A stretch of 64,000 nucleotides of DNA, taken from Gemmatimonadota bacterium (GTDB lineage: Bacteria; Gemmatimonadota; Gemmatimonadetes; Gemmatimonadales; GWC2-71-9). Every line of letters begins with the position of its first letter. Positions within the stretch are counted from its first letter, which is position 1. Positions 1-7,138 of this stretch are shown one piece after another. The stretch lies in NCBI GenBank assembly GCA_003221035.1, contig QHUB01000018.1, forward strand, positions 1 through 64,000. Direction: 5' to 3'. A model generated the notes under the pieces. That model was not told where the DNA came from, did not search any database, and saw only the letters and a list, made by a program, of their open reading frames with translations. The translations under genes and the position numbers were made by a program.

Positions 1-540
1 GAAGTCATCGAGTTGATCGGCCCATTTGATAGGGTCGGGCAGATCCTTACCCCGCATCGCCTGGAACTCGAACACGAAACAGCCGGCGTGATCGCGAAAC
101 ACGCGACTGTAGGGCCCCAGCACATTTTCCTTGAACAGCGCCGCGTTGAGAAAATCGGGATTCCGCATCCCGGCGAGACCGGGCTGCGGGGCGTCCTGCC
201 CAAATCGGTTTGCGGTGATCCGCTCCCACACTTTGCTGACGCACGGAAAGCCGGGTGGCAACGCGCGTGCGTACGCTGAGAGCTCTTCTTCCGACGGCGG
301 ATCGTAGAACGCGCTGTCGATTCCCACGGTCCGAAACAGTGGATAGCGCGCATACTCCTCGAGCCGCTTGGCGGGTTGCGGGCCGCCGTAGCGCCGGCGA
401 TAGACGTCGCCAAACCAGCCGTCATAGGTCCATGTAGAAGTGCCAAATCGGATCGCCGGCGGAATGGCTTGGGCTAGCTCGACGATTTCGGGACTCGGTG
501 GAAGAAACGTCTCTGGTCCAAAGAGGTCTGGCTGGGTCAT
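1..540 (-). CDS. DUF72 (YecE-like) protein, 3' end outside window
   Basis: The reading frame starts at the ATG complementary to 538-540 and runs off the left edge without a stop, giving 180 residues. The segment IRFGTSTWTYDGWFGDVYR (about residues 30-48) matches the opening strand of DUF72 proteins, which form a TIM-like barrel. The conserved region around CFVFEFQAMR is also present near the edge. The biochemical function of the family is not settled. The gene is divergent from imuB with about 100 bases between the starts, so the two may share a control region; DUF72 genes are not a standard part of the imuB-dnaE2 cassette. The C-terminal part cannot be assessed because it is missing. Confidence 0.85.
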   Translation of the reverse strand, partial: MTQPDLFGPETFLPPSPEIVELAQAIPPAIRFGTSTWTYDGWFGDVYRRRYGGPQPAKRLEEYARYPLFRTVGIDSAFYDPPSEEELSAYARALPPGFPCVSKVWERITANRFGQDAPQPGLAGMRNPDFLNAALFKENVLGPYSRVFRDHAGCFVFEFQAMRGKDLPDPIKWADQLDDF

Positions 541-585
541 GTGAAAGCTCAAATATACCAATGTCTTAACTCTTTTGGGGATGGC

Positions 586-615
586 TTGCGGCATTGACAG
601 GTTTCGGGATATATT
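586..615 (+). promoter_or_regulatory. Candidate promoter of imuB
   Basis: TTGCGG at 586-591 and TATATT at 610-615 are 18 bases apart, upstream of the imuB ATG at 639. The predicted transcript start lies about 17 bases before the ATG, leaving room for the G-rich stretch at 627-631 as a ribosome site. No recognisable LexA box is visible, although such cassettes are usually SOS-controlled. Confidence 0.4.
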
Positions 616-644
616 CGGGTCCCCTTGGGGGCCTGTCAATGCCG
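589..644. repeat. 13-bp perfect inverted repeat across the imuB start
   Basis: CGGCATTGACAGG at 589-601 is the exact reverse complement of CCTGTCAATGCCG at 632-644, with 30 bases between the arms. The right arm includes the imuB ATG (639-641), and the left arm lies inside the candidate promoter. The self-complementary CCCCTTGGGG sits at 621-630 in the spacer. It could be a paired operator or an RNA hairpin hiding the start codon. Confidence 0.7.
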
Positions 645-1919
645 AATCGTCTATCGAGCTCGCTCGCTGCCTGCGTCTGGATTCCCCTCTTCCCGCTTCG
701 CTGTGAAGAGGCGCGTCATGAGGGCCTGGCCTCCTACCCCACGGCGCTGCTCGCTCCAGATACCGCGCGCAAGCTCTGGCAAGTCTCTTCGCTCGCACGT
801 CATGCCGGTGTGAAACCGGGGATGACGGTCAGCCAGGCGATTGGGCTCTGTCCCACGCTGCGGCTCATCGAGCCCGATCCAGTCCATTACGACGAACAAT
901 TTGCCGCTCTGCTCTCGGCACTGGGCGAAGTGAGTCCCGTCATTGAGCCGGGAGAGTTGGGATTGGCGTACGTGGGGACGGATGGGTTGGAGGGAGTTTT
1001 CGGTTCAGTCGCAAAAATCATTGACGCCATCATGTGCAGCGTGCCACACGCCGCACGTCTGGGTTGGGGAGTCGGGAAATTCACCGCTTGGGTCGCGGCG
1101 AGCCGCGCCAAGCCGAGCGAAGCGATCGTAGTACCTGCCGGTACAGAACAAAAATTTCTCGCTTCCCAACCCATCGCGGTTCTTCCGCTCGATCCCGATA
1201 CGCATCGCCGATTGCGCCAGCTCGGCATCCGCACGCTCGGCGCGCTCGCCGCGCTGCCCGAAGCGGCGGTGACGGCGCAGTTCGGTGCAGCCGGCACACA
1301 GTTATGGAGGCTGGCGGCCGGTCGCATCGCGGAGGCCGTCGAAGGGCGCGTCGCACCGGAGCCGATCGTCGCGGCGCTCACGTTCTTCACGCCGGTCGGA
1401 GAGCGTGAGCTGCTCGTCCATTCCATCGATCAACTGATCGCCCGCGCACTCAAGCATCCGCGCCGCATCGGCTGGCGCGTGCATGCACTGCGACTGCGTG
1501 CCGATTTGGAATCGGGGGCACAGATGCAGGATGTCGCGGGTAGGGGCGCAGCGTGCTGCGCCTCTACACCCCAAACCAATCGATCATGGTTGGTCAATGT
1601 TTTGTTGAAGGACCCGACCGCCGACGCTGCTCGCATCGCGGCACCACTCAAGACTCGACTCGAGCAATCGCCACCGACCGGTGGCGTCGAACGACTCGTC
1701 CTCGAGTTCACGGCGTTCGCGCCCGGGACGACCGAGCTGCAGCTGTTCGCGCGTGATGCCCAGGCCGCCGCGCGGGCGGGGCAGCAGCGCGCGTTACGGC
1801 ACGCCGCGCGCGAAGTCCGGATGCGTGTGAAGCAAGCCAATCTTTTCCATGTCATCGAGGTCCAGCCATGGTCGCGCCTGCCCGAGCGCCGCTACGCACT
1901 GATCGACTTCGAACCGTAA
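639..1919 (+). CDS. imuB: ImuB, Y-family polymerase-like mutasome protein
   Basis: ImuB is a polymerase-dead Y-family relative that links the error-prone polymerase DnaE2 to the sliding clamp during damage-induced mutagenesis. The 426-residue product has the Y-family palm and helix-hairpin region (LGWGVGKFTAW, LGIRTLGALAALP). It lacks the acidic catalytic residues expected near ACVWIPLFPL and GLAYVGTDGLEG, as is typical of ImuB. The C-terminus has clamp-motif-like QLFARD and QANLF and ends PWSRLPERRYALIDFEP, a familiar ImuB tail. ATG 639 was preferred over the TTG at 594, whose extra residues look unrelated to the family. About residues 296-325 are an insertion carrying a palindrome (1540-1567). 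It overlaps the next gene and lies upstream of dnaE2; no imuA is adjacent. Confidence 0.9.
   Translation: MPNRLSSSLAACVWIPLFPLRCEEARHEGLASYPTALLAPDTARKLWQVSSLARHAGVKPGMTVSQAIGLCPTLRLIEPDPVHYDEQFAALLSALGEVSPVIEPGELGLAYVGTDGLEGVFGSVAKIIDAIMCSVPHAARLGWGVGKFTAWVAASRAKPSEAIVVPAGTEQKFLASQPIAVLPLDPDTHRRLRQLGIRTLGALAALPEAAVTAQFGAAGTQLWRLAAGRIAEAVEGRVAPEPIVAALTFFTPVGERELLVHSIDQLIARALKHPRRIGWRVHALRLRADLESGAQMQDVAGRGAACCASTPQTNRSWLVNVLLKDPTADAARIAAPLKTRLEQSPPTGGVERLVLEFTAFAPGTTELQLFARDAQAAARAGQQRALRHAAREVRMRVKQANLFHVIEVQPWSRLPERRYALIDFEP
1540..1567. repeat. Palindromic insert inside imuB
   Basis: GTAGGGGCGCAGC (1540-1552) and GCTGCGCCTCTAC (1555-1567) pair over 13 positions with one G-T wobble and a 2-base loop. 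The following bases up to about 1595 hold a second imperfect inverted repeat. The encoded stretch GRGAACCASTPQTNRS does not look like ImuB and interrupts the conserved VLLKDPTADAARI region, so this looks like an in-frame REP-like insertion. Confidence 0.65.
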
Positions 1920-2176
1920 ACGAACCCCGTCTGGTGACGGTTGAATTGAACGCCGGCGGAGTACCGGCGGCGGTCGAGAACCAACTGCGACGGTCGGGCG
2001 GTCAAGAAGAAAAGGCGGCGGTCATCGAAACAGTTCTCGAGATGTGGAGAATCGACGATGAGTGGTGGAGGCAACTCATCTCACGCCGGTATTTCGCAGT
2101 GATCCTGGACGGTGGTTCTCGTGTGGTTCTCTTTGAGGATCTCGTGACTCATGAATGGTTCATGCAGACCGCCTGA
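1868..2176 (+). CDS. Small conserved protein between imuB and dnaE2 (DUF6504-like)
   Basis: This short frame sits exactly between imuB and dnaE2. Its start region overlaps the end of imuB by 52 bases in another frame; an alternative GTG start is at 1934. The C-terminal half is rich in aromatic residues (WRIDDEWWRQLISRRYF, then VLFEDLVTHEWFMQ). It resembles small proteins that I recall being annotated DUF6504 next to imuB/dnaE2 in actinobacteria; that name is from memory and needs a profile search. The charged stretch before residue 60 and the tryptophan-rich core suggest a small beta-rich domain that may contact the ImuB-DnaE2 complex, which is inference from position only. Product of 102 residues, or 80 from the GTG. 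Confidence 0.7.
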   Translation: MVAPARAPLRTDRLRTVNEPRLVTVELNAGGVPAAVENQLRRSGGQEEKAAVIETVLEMWRIDDEWWRQLISRRYFAVILDGGSRVVLFEDLVTHEWFMQTA

Positions 2177-2219
2177 CCGCCGCAGTTGTCTCTTGACCGC
2201 CGTTGGTGTTTGACCGCCG
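2174..2219 (+). repeat. Three TGACCGCCG direct repeats before dnaE2
   Basis: TGACCGCCG occurs at 2174-2182, 2194-2202 and 2211-2219, spaced 20 and 17 bases apart. The first supplies the stop codon of the upstream small gene and the last lies just inside the dnaE2 frame. This could be a binding array or a slippage product. Confidence 0.5.
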
Positions 2220-5200
2220 GTATCCAGTGTACGCCGAGCTGCACTGCCATTCCGCATACTCGTTCCTCGACGGGGCCTCGCCGCCCGACGAGCTCCTCGC
2301 CGAGGCGCACCGTCTCGGCTATCCCGCGCTTGCGCTCACCGACAAGAACGGCATCTACGGTTCGCTCGCCTTCGCGCATGCCGCACAGCCGCTTGGCATT
2401 CAGGCGATCACGGGAGCGGAAGTCACGCTGACGGACGGCAGTCATATGATTGTGCTCGCCGAGTCCGCACGGGGCTACACCAATCTCTGCCGCTTATTGA
2501 CCGCGGCACACCTCGGCGCCGAGCGTCTCGATCCGCGGCTGCCGCTGACGGCCCTTGCGGAGCGTCAGGACGGATTGATCATCCTCTCAGGAGCACGCCG
2601 TGATGGATTGCTGCCCCGAGCGCTCGAAAAGGATGGCCTGAACGCGGCTCGCTACTTCGCCGCACACTGCAAATCGATGTTCGGTCCGGAGCGGTTTTTT
2701 ATCGAGATCCAGCGCAACCGCGTGCGTGGTGACTTGGCGCTGTCACGGGCGTTGGTGGGGATTGCTCAGGACCTGGGACTCAGCTCTGTAGCCACGAGCA
2801 GCGTCCATTTCCACAAGCGCGAGCTGCATCGGTTGCACGACGTCATGGTCGCGATCCGCCATCGGACCACGCTCGACGGCTCGCATCGGGCCCGAAATCC
2901 GAACAGCGAATTTTACCTGCGGCCACTGGACGAAGTCGTGCCGCTGTACGCTGACTGTCCGGATGCTGTCGCTGCAACGTTGGCCATTGCCGAGCGCTGC
3001 AAGGCATTCGATTTGACGCGCGACCTTGGCTACAGCTTTCCCGACTTTCGCGGCGCTGATCGCGCGCCCGCACCAGAGGCTCTAGCTGAGCTCTGCAATG
3101 CCCGGCTCCAGGATCGCTACCCGTCCGGCTCCGTCTACCACGCGCAGGCCGTCCGCCGGCTCGAAGAAGAGCTGAGGCTCATCGAGCTCCACAAGCTCAG
3201 CGGCTTCTTTCTCGTCTATCACGATCTCTTCGACCTGGCCCGTGAGGTCGCCGCCGACATCCGAAAAGGCTCCCGGCGCGCGCTGGGCAATCTGCTGCCC
3301 GGCCGAGGACGCGGCTCATCGGTCTCTTCAATCGTCTGCTATCTGCTCGGTCTGTCACATATCGATCCGATCGCGAACAAACTCTTCCTCGGCCGCTTCC
3401 TGAACGAGACGCTCGCGTCCGTGCCGGACATCGATCTCGATTTTCCGCGCGAGATCCGCGAGGAGCTGATCCGCCGCGTCTATACACGCTACGGCGCCGA
3501 GCACGCCGGCCTCGTCTGCTCATTTCCGACCTACCGGCTGCGCTCGGCCGTCCGCGAGATCGGCAAGGCGCTCGACCTGCCGCTCGGCGAAATCGAGCTG
3601 GTGGCGAAGTTGGCGGATGGTCGCGCTGATGAGTTGCCCGACGAGATGGAGAATCTTCCGGGATTTCAGGGACGCAAAGACGCGCCGCTCTGGAAAGAGC
3701 TCTGCCAGCTCGCGCACGAGATCCGCGGCTTGCCACGCCACGTGTCGCAGCATCCCGGCGGCATGATCCTCTCGTCGCGCCCGCTCATCGAGCTCGTCCC
3801 GCTCGAGCGCGCCGCGATGGAGGATCGGGTCGTCTGCCAGTGGGACAAGGATTCCTGCGACGACGCGCGCTTCATCAAGATCGATTTTCTCGCGCTCGGC
3901 ATGCTGTCGCTCGTGGAGGAGTGCGTGGAGCTGATCGCGCGCCGCACCGGGACGCCGCCCGATCTCTCGCGCATCGATTTTGAAGACCCCGCGATCTACG
4001 ATCGCATCTGTGCCGGTGACACGATCGGACTCTTTCAGATCGAGAGTCGCGCGCAGATTCAGATGATTCGTCGCAGCCGGCCCCGCAATCTCGAGGACCT
4101 CGCCGTCGAAGTCGCGATCGTGCGACCCGGACCGATCGTCGGCGGTGCGGTGAACCCGTACGTGCGCCGCCGCGAGGAGCAGCGCCGCGCCCACGCCGCC
4201 GGCCAGCCGTACGAGCCGCCCGTCGATCACCCGCTGCTGCGCGAATGCCTCTCCGAAACACTCGGGGTGATTCTGTATCAGGATCAGGTGCTGCAGGTGT
4301 GTCAGGCGCTCGCGGGATTCACCTCGGGTCAGTCCGAAGCGCTGCGGCGCGCGATGAGCCGCCGCCGCTCGCACGATCTGATCGCCGGCTTCTGGGAAGA
4401 ATTCCGCGCCGGCGCTCTCGCCCGCGGCGTGCCCGAAACGACTGCCGAAAAGGTCTTCGGCCAGGTGATCGCCTTCAGTGAATTCGGCTTTCCCAAATCT
4501 CACGCTGCGGCGTTTGGGCTGCTCGCCTATCAGTCGGCATGGCTCAGGCATTATCACCCCGTTGAGTACTACGTCGCGCTGTTCAATAACCAACCCATGG
4601 GCTTCTATTCACTCGACGCGCTGGGCCGCGACGCGATGCGCAATGGCATCGCAATGCGGCTGCCGGATATCAATGTGAGTGACGTGTGGTGCACCGTAGA
4701 AGGAGCCGGGAGACAGGAGTCGGGAGCTGGGGCCGTGCGAATTGGTATTGGCTTTGTTCGTCACTGGAGTGAGAAGACCGCGACAGCGACGGTCGAGGAG
4801 CGAGAGAAAAATGGTCCATTCAAAAGCGTCGGCGATTTCATCCGTCGCGCGCCACCCAAGCTCAAGCGCACAGCGATCGAATCGCTCATGTGGGTCGGTG
4901 GCTGCGACAGCTTCGGCCTGACCCGGCGCGAGCTGCTGTGGCAGGTGGGACTCTGGCTGCCTCCCAAAGCCTCACAGTCGGGCGACGGCCGCGGCCGGCG
5001 GCAGCTCGAGCTCGCCCTGAATCACCCGCACGAACGGCTGCCCTTCCGTGGACTCGCCGCCCACGAGCGCCTTTTGGCCGAGTACGCCACGCTCGGCTTT
5101 TCGGCGAGCGGTCATCCGTTCTCGTTGGTACGCAATGCTTTACCCCATGGCCTTACCCTCAACCGAGACCTCGAAAACCTGAAAGCGGGGGTCAAATGCC

Positions 5201-5544
5201 AAGTGGCCGGGCTCGTGGTCGCCAGGCAGCGACCAGAGACTGCCAAGGGGACCGTGTTCCTGCTGGTCGAAGACGAGACCGGCATGACCAATGTGATCGT
5301 GCGGACCGATGTCTACGACCGCTATCGGGCGGCGGTGCGTGGGGAACCGTTCGTGCTGGTGACCGGTAAGCTGGCGAAAGACGATGGGACGGTGAATGTG
5401 CTGGCGGAGAAAGTGGAAGGGTTGCAAATGCGTGGGGTGAGGGAGGTGGGAAGTGGGAACCACAACCTCCCTTCCTCACCCCACGCCTTTAGTTTCTTGC
5501 GAGCCATGCGTCGCGTCGCGCCTGATTCGAAGGATTGGGGATGA
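2203..5544 (+). CDS. dnaE2: Error-prone DNA polymerase DnaE2
   Basis: DnaE2 is a C-family polymerase alpha subunit that copies damaged templates together with ImuB. The 1113-residue product begins with a PHP domain (ELHCHSAYSFLDGA, about residues 11-24) and carries the catalytic PDIDLDFP (about 407) and the third acidic motif in FIKIDFLALGM (about 560). An OB-fold lies near residues 990-1035 (VAGLVVARQRP, DETGMTNVIV). The start is TTG 2203 or GTG 2206; no ATG is available. Two oddities interrupt conserved regions: heptamer array I (about residues 833-842) and array II within a hairpin (about 1077-1095), which separates VEGLQ from the terminal SKDWG. The stop overlaps the next ATG (ATGA), so the downstream unknown protein is probably translationally coupled. 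Confidence 0.95.
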   Translation: MVFDRRYPVYAELHCHSAYSFLDGASPPDELLAEAHRLGYPALALTDKNGIYGSLAFAHAAQPLGIQAITGAEVTLTDGSHMIVLAESARGYTNLCRLLTAAHLGAERLDPRLPLTALAERQDGLIILSGARRDGLLPRALEKDGLNAARYFAAHCKSMFGPERFFIEIQRNRVRGDLALSRALVGIAQDLGLSSVATSSVHFHKRELHRLHDVMVAIRHRTTLDGSHRARNPNSEFYLRPLDEVVPLYADCPDAVAATLAIAERCKAFDLTRDLGYSFPDFRGADRAPAPEALAELCNARLQDRYPSGSVYHAQAVRRLEEELRLIELHKLSGFFLVYHDLFDLAREVAADIRKGSRRALGNLLPGRGRGSSVSSIVCYLLGLSHIDPIANKLFLGRFLNETLASVPDIDLDFPREIREELIRRVYTRYGAEHAGLVCSFPTYRLRSAVREIGKALDLPLGEIELVAKLADGRADELPDEMENLPGFQGRKDAPLWKELCQLAHEIRGLPRHVSQHPGGMILSSRPLIELVPLERAAMEDRVVCQWDKDSCDDARFIKIDFLALGMLSLVEECVELIARRTGTPPDLSRIDFEDPAIYDRICAGDTIGLFQIESRAQIQMIRRSRPRNLEDLAVEVAIVRPGPIVGGAVNPYVRRREEQRRAHAAGQPYEPPVDHPLLRECLSETLGVILYQDQVLQVCQALAGFTSGQSEALRRAMSRRRSHDLIAGFWEEFRAGALARGVPETTAEKVFGQVIAFSEFGFPKSHAAAFGLLAYQSAWLRHYHPVEYYVALFNNQPMGFYSLDALGRDAMRNGIAMRLPDINVSDVWCTVEGAGRQESGAGAVRIGIGFVRHWSEKTATATVEEREKNGPFKSVGDFIRRAPPKLKRTAIESLMWVGGCDSFGLTRRELLWQVGLWLPPKASQSGDGRGRRQLELALNHPHERLPFRGLAAHERLLAEYATLGFSASGHPFSLVRNALPHGLTLNRDLENLKAGVKCQVAGLVVARQRPETAKGTVFLLVEDETGMTNVIVRTDVYDRYRAAVRGEPFVLVTGKLAKDDGTVNVLAEKVEGLQMRGVREVGSGNHNLPSSPHAFSFLRAMRRVAPDSKDWG
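4701..4728 (+). repeat. Heptamer array I, in dnaE2
   Basis: Four tandem 7-base units: AGGAGCC, GGGAGAC, AGGAGTC, GGGAGCT. The frame reads GAGRQESGAGA, which interrupts the otherwise family-typical CTVEG...VRIGIGFVR region of DnaE2. The consensus matches the array in ispH at 15154-15181. Confidence 0.8.
5431..5485. repeat. Heptamer array II and nested hairpin in the dnaE2 tail
   Basis: Four heptamers (GTGGGGT, GAGGGAG, GTGGGAA, GTGGGAA) occupy 5432-5459. CGTGGGGTGAGG (5431-5442) is the perfect inverse of CCTCACCCCACG (5474-5485). Inside it, GGGAGGT (5441-5447) pairs with ACCTCCC (5465-5471). The RNA should fold into a strong hairpin about 60 bases before the dnaE2 stop. The encoded residues GVREVGSGNHNLPSSPHA look inserted. 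Confidence 0.7.
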
Positions 5545-6101
5545 GCCTCGGCTTTCGCGTGAAGTCCGGCTGGGCAGCGGCGGTCCTGCTCTCGAGCTCC
5601 CGCGCCACGCCTCGTGTCACCGACAGCCGCGTGATCGAATTGGCCGATCCCGCTGTCCCGCACTCACGCCAGCCTTACCACGCCGGCTTCGGAGCAGCGC
5701 AGACCGACACCGGCAAAGTCGACCGGCTCGTGCGCGGGATCGAGGCCTTTTCGCGCAACACCATCGCCGCGATGGTCGACGAGTACCGTGAGCATCACCG
5801 CGTTCGCAACGCGACGGTCATTGTCGCCTCGCTCACAGATCCCGCGAGCATCGCGAACCAGCACATGCGGGCGCATGCGTCTGAAGGACAGCTCTTCCGC
5901 GCCGTCCTCGTCGATGGTCTCCGGCGCTGTGGCCTCAAGGTCAAGATCGTGCTCGAGCGCGAAGTCTATGAGCTCCTCGGCAAAAAACTCCGCGCCTCTC
6001 CGGCCGCCGCAAAACGCAAAGTTGCAGCGCTCGGTGAGACCCAGCGCCGATGGCGAGCGGAGCAAAAGGTGGCTGCCGCGGGGGCGTGGCTGGTCGGCTA
6101 G
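5541..6101 (+). CDS. Conserved-looking unknown protein coupled to dnaE2
   Basis: I do not recognise a named family. The ATG at 5541 overlaps the dnaE2 stop as ATGA, which argues for co-translation and a linked role. The 186-residue product opens with a strand-like FRVKSGWAAAVLL, then PRVTDSRVIELADP and SRQPYHAGFG, followed by a helix (KVDRLVRGIEAFSR). Next come a strand (NATVIVASLTDP), a conserved-looking NQHMRAHASEGQLFR helix and a lysine-rich C-terminus. The alternation of strands and helices recalls an RNase H/RuvC-like fold, but the first strand has lysine where a catalytic aspartate would be expected, so a binding role fits better than catalysis. No signal peptide or membrane segment is visible. 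The gene occupies the place where another mutasome partner could be expected in this imuA-less cassette. Confidence 0.75.
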   Translation: MSLGFRVKSGWAAAVLLSSSRATPRVTDSRVIELADPAVPHSRQPYHAGFGAAQTDTGKVDRLVRGIEAFSRNTIAAMVDEYREHHRVRNATVIVASLTDPASIANQHMRAHASEGQLFRAVLVDGLRRCGLKVKIVLEREVYELLGKKLRASPAAAKRKVAALGETQRRWRAEQKVAAAGAWLVG

Positions 6102-6136
6102 TGGCGTTTCGACGTGCCGTTTCCCATCCTGTAGCC

Positions 6137-7087
6137 ATGCGAATCCCCCTGTGTTGCGCGCTCATCGCTGCCTGTGGCGGAACGCCGACTCCAGAGAACG
6201 CGGCGCCTGCGACCGTTGCGCCTTCAGCCGCGGCTCACGCACCCGTGCCGCCGCCCGCCAACATCACCGACGTCAACGGCACGCGGCTCGCGTACCGGCT
6301 CAGCGGCGACAGCGGCGCGCCGGTCGTCTTTGTCCATGGCAGTCTGGGGGATCTCCGCTCGTGGGCGCGGCAGGAAAACGCCTTCGCACAATACTTTCGC
6401 GTGCTCGTCTACAGCCGGCGCTACCATCCGCCGAACCCGCGCGTCGAAGACAATCAGGCATACTCGCCCAAGCTCCATGCGGAAGACCTCGCCGCGCTGC
6501 TGCTGACGCTCGATATTGCGCCGGCCCATATCGTCGGCTCTGATTACGGCGCTTACACGGCACTGCAGCTGGTTCGCGATCATCCCCAGCTCGTGCGTTC
6601 GCTCGTGCTGGCGGAGCCGCCGATTTTCCCGCTGCTCACCGGATCCGAGGCTGGCGATTCGGCGCGCCGGTTTTTCTATACCAACGGCCTCGATCCCGCG
6701 CGCGCCGCATTTTCCCGCGGCGACTCGCTCACCGGCCTGCGTTACTACGTCGACGCAGTGTCCGGCCGAGGCACATTTGAACGGTTGCCTGCTGCAACCC
6801 GTGCCGACATGTTGGCGCATTCTTTCGAGATGCGCCGTGAGCTGCTGGCCGAGCGTCCCGAGTATCTCCCCACGATCAGCTGCGCTGAGTTGGGCCACAT
6901 CATGACGCCGGTGCTCATCGTTCGCGGCGAACACAGTCCGCGCGCGTTCCAGCTCATCAGCGACGAGCTCGCCCGGTGCTTGCAGAGCGATACGACGGTG
7001 GTGATCCCCGGTGCGGGCCATCCGCCGCAAGCCGGCAATCCGGCGTATTTCAACCAAGTGGTCGCGCGATTTTTTATGACGCATTGA
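6137..7087 (+). CDS. Alpha/beta-hydrolase lipoprotein with Asp at the nucleophile position
   Basis: Start ATG 6137 gives a lipoprotein signal (MRIPLCCALIAACGG, cysteine at the lipobox), a Pro/Ala-rich linker and a complete alpha/beta-hydrolase domain of about 270 residues. The oxyanion strand is VVFVHGSLGD. The nucleophile elbow reads VGSDYGAYTAL, with Asp rather than Ser at the catalytic position. The C-terminal histidine is in GAGHPPQAG and an acidic residue lies in VRGEHSP. Asp nucleophiles occur in epoxide hydrolases and haloalkane dehalogenases, though the closest-looking subfamily usually has Ser. The protein is probably anchored in the outer or inner membrane facing the periplasm. The substrate is unknown. 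The frame can be extended upstream to 6050, but only the 6137 start yields a lipoprotein signal. Confidence 0.85.
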   Translation: MRIPLCCALIAACGGTPTPENAAPATVAPSAAAHAPVPPPANITDVNGTRLAYRLSGDSGAPVVFVHGSLGDLRSWARQENAFAQYFRVLVYSRRYHPPNPRVEDNQAYSPKLHAEDLAALLLTLDIAPAHIVGSDYGAYTALQLVRDHPQLVRSLVLAEPPIFPLLTGSEAGDSARRFFYTNGLDPARAAFSRGDSLTGLRYYVDAVSGRGTFERLPAATRADMLAHSFEMRRELLAERPEYLPTISCAELGHIMTPVLIVRGEHSPRAFQLISDELARCLQSDTTVVIPGAGHPPQAGNPAYFNQVVARFFMTH

Positions 7088-7138
7088 GCGCGGGAGGGGT
7101 TGACGACCCAACGTCTTCCCGGCGAAATAATCGTTACC

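Noticed and set aside
594-638. TTG at 594 as imuB start
   Set aside because: The TTG is part of the TTGACA in the inverted repeat, and residues before ATG 639 do not resemble ImuB.
3520-4593. 357-residue antisense frame in dnaE2
   Set aside because: GC-rich antisense shadow with no family motifs; opposite frames of high-GC genes often stay open.
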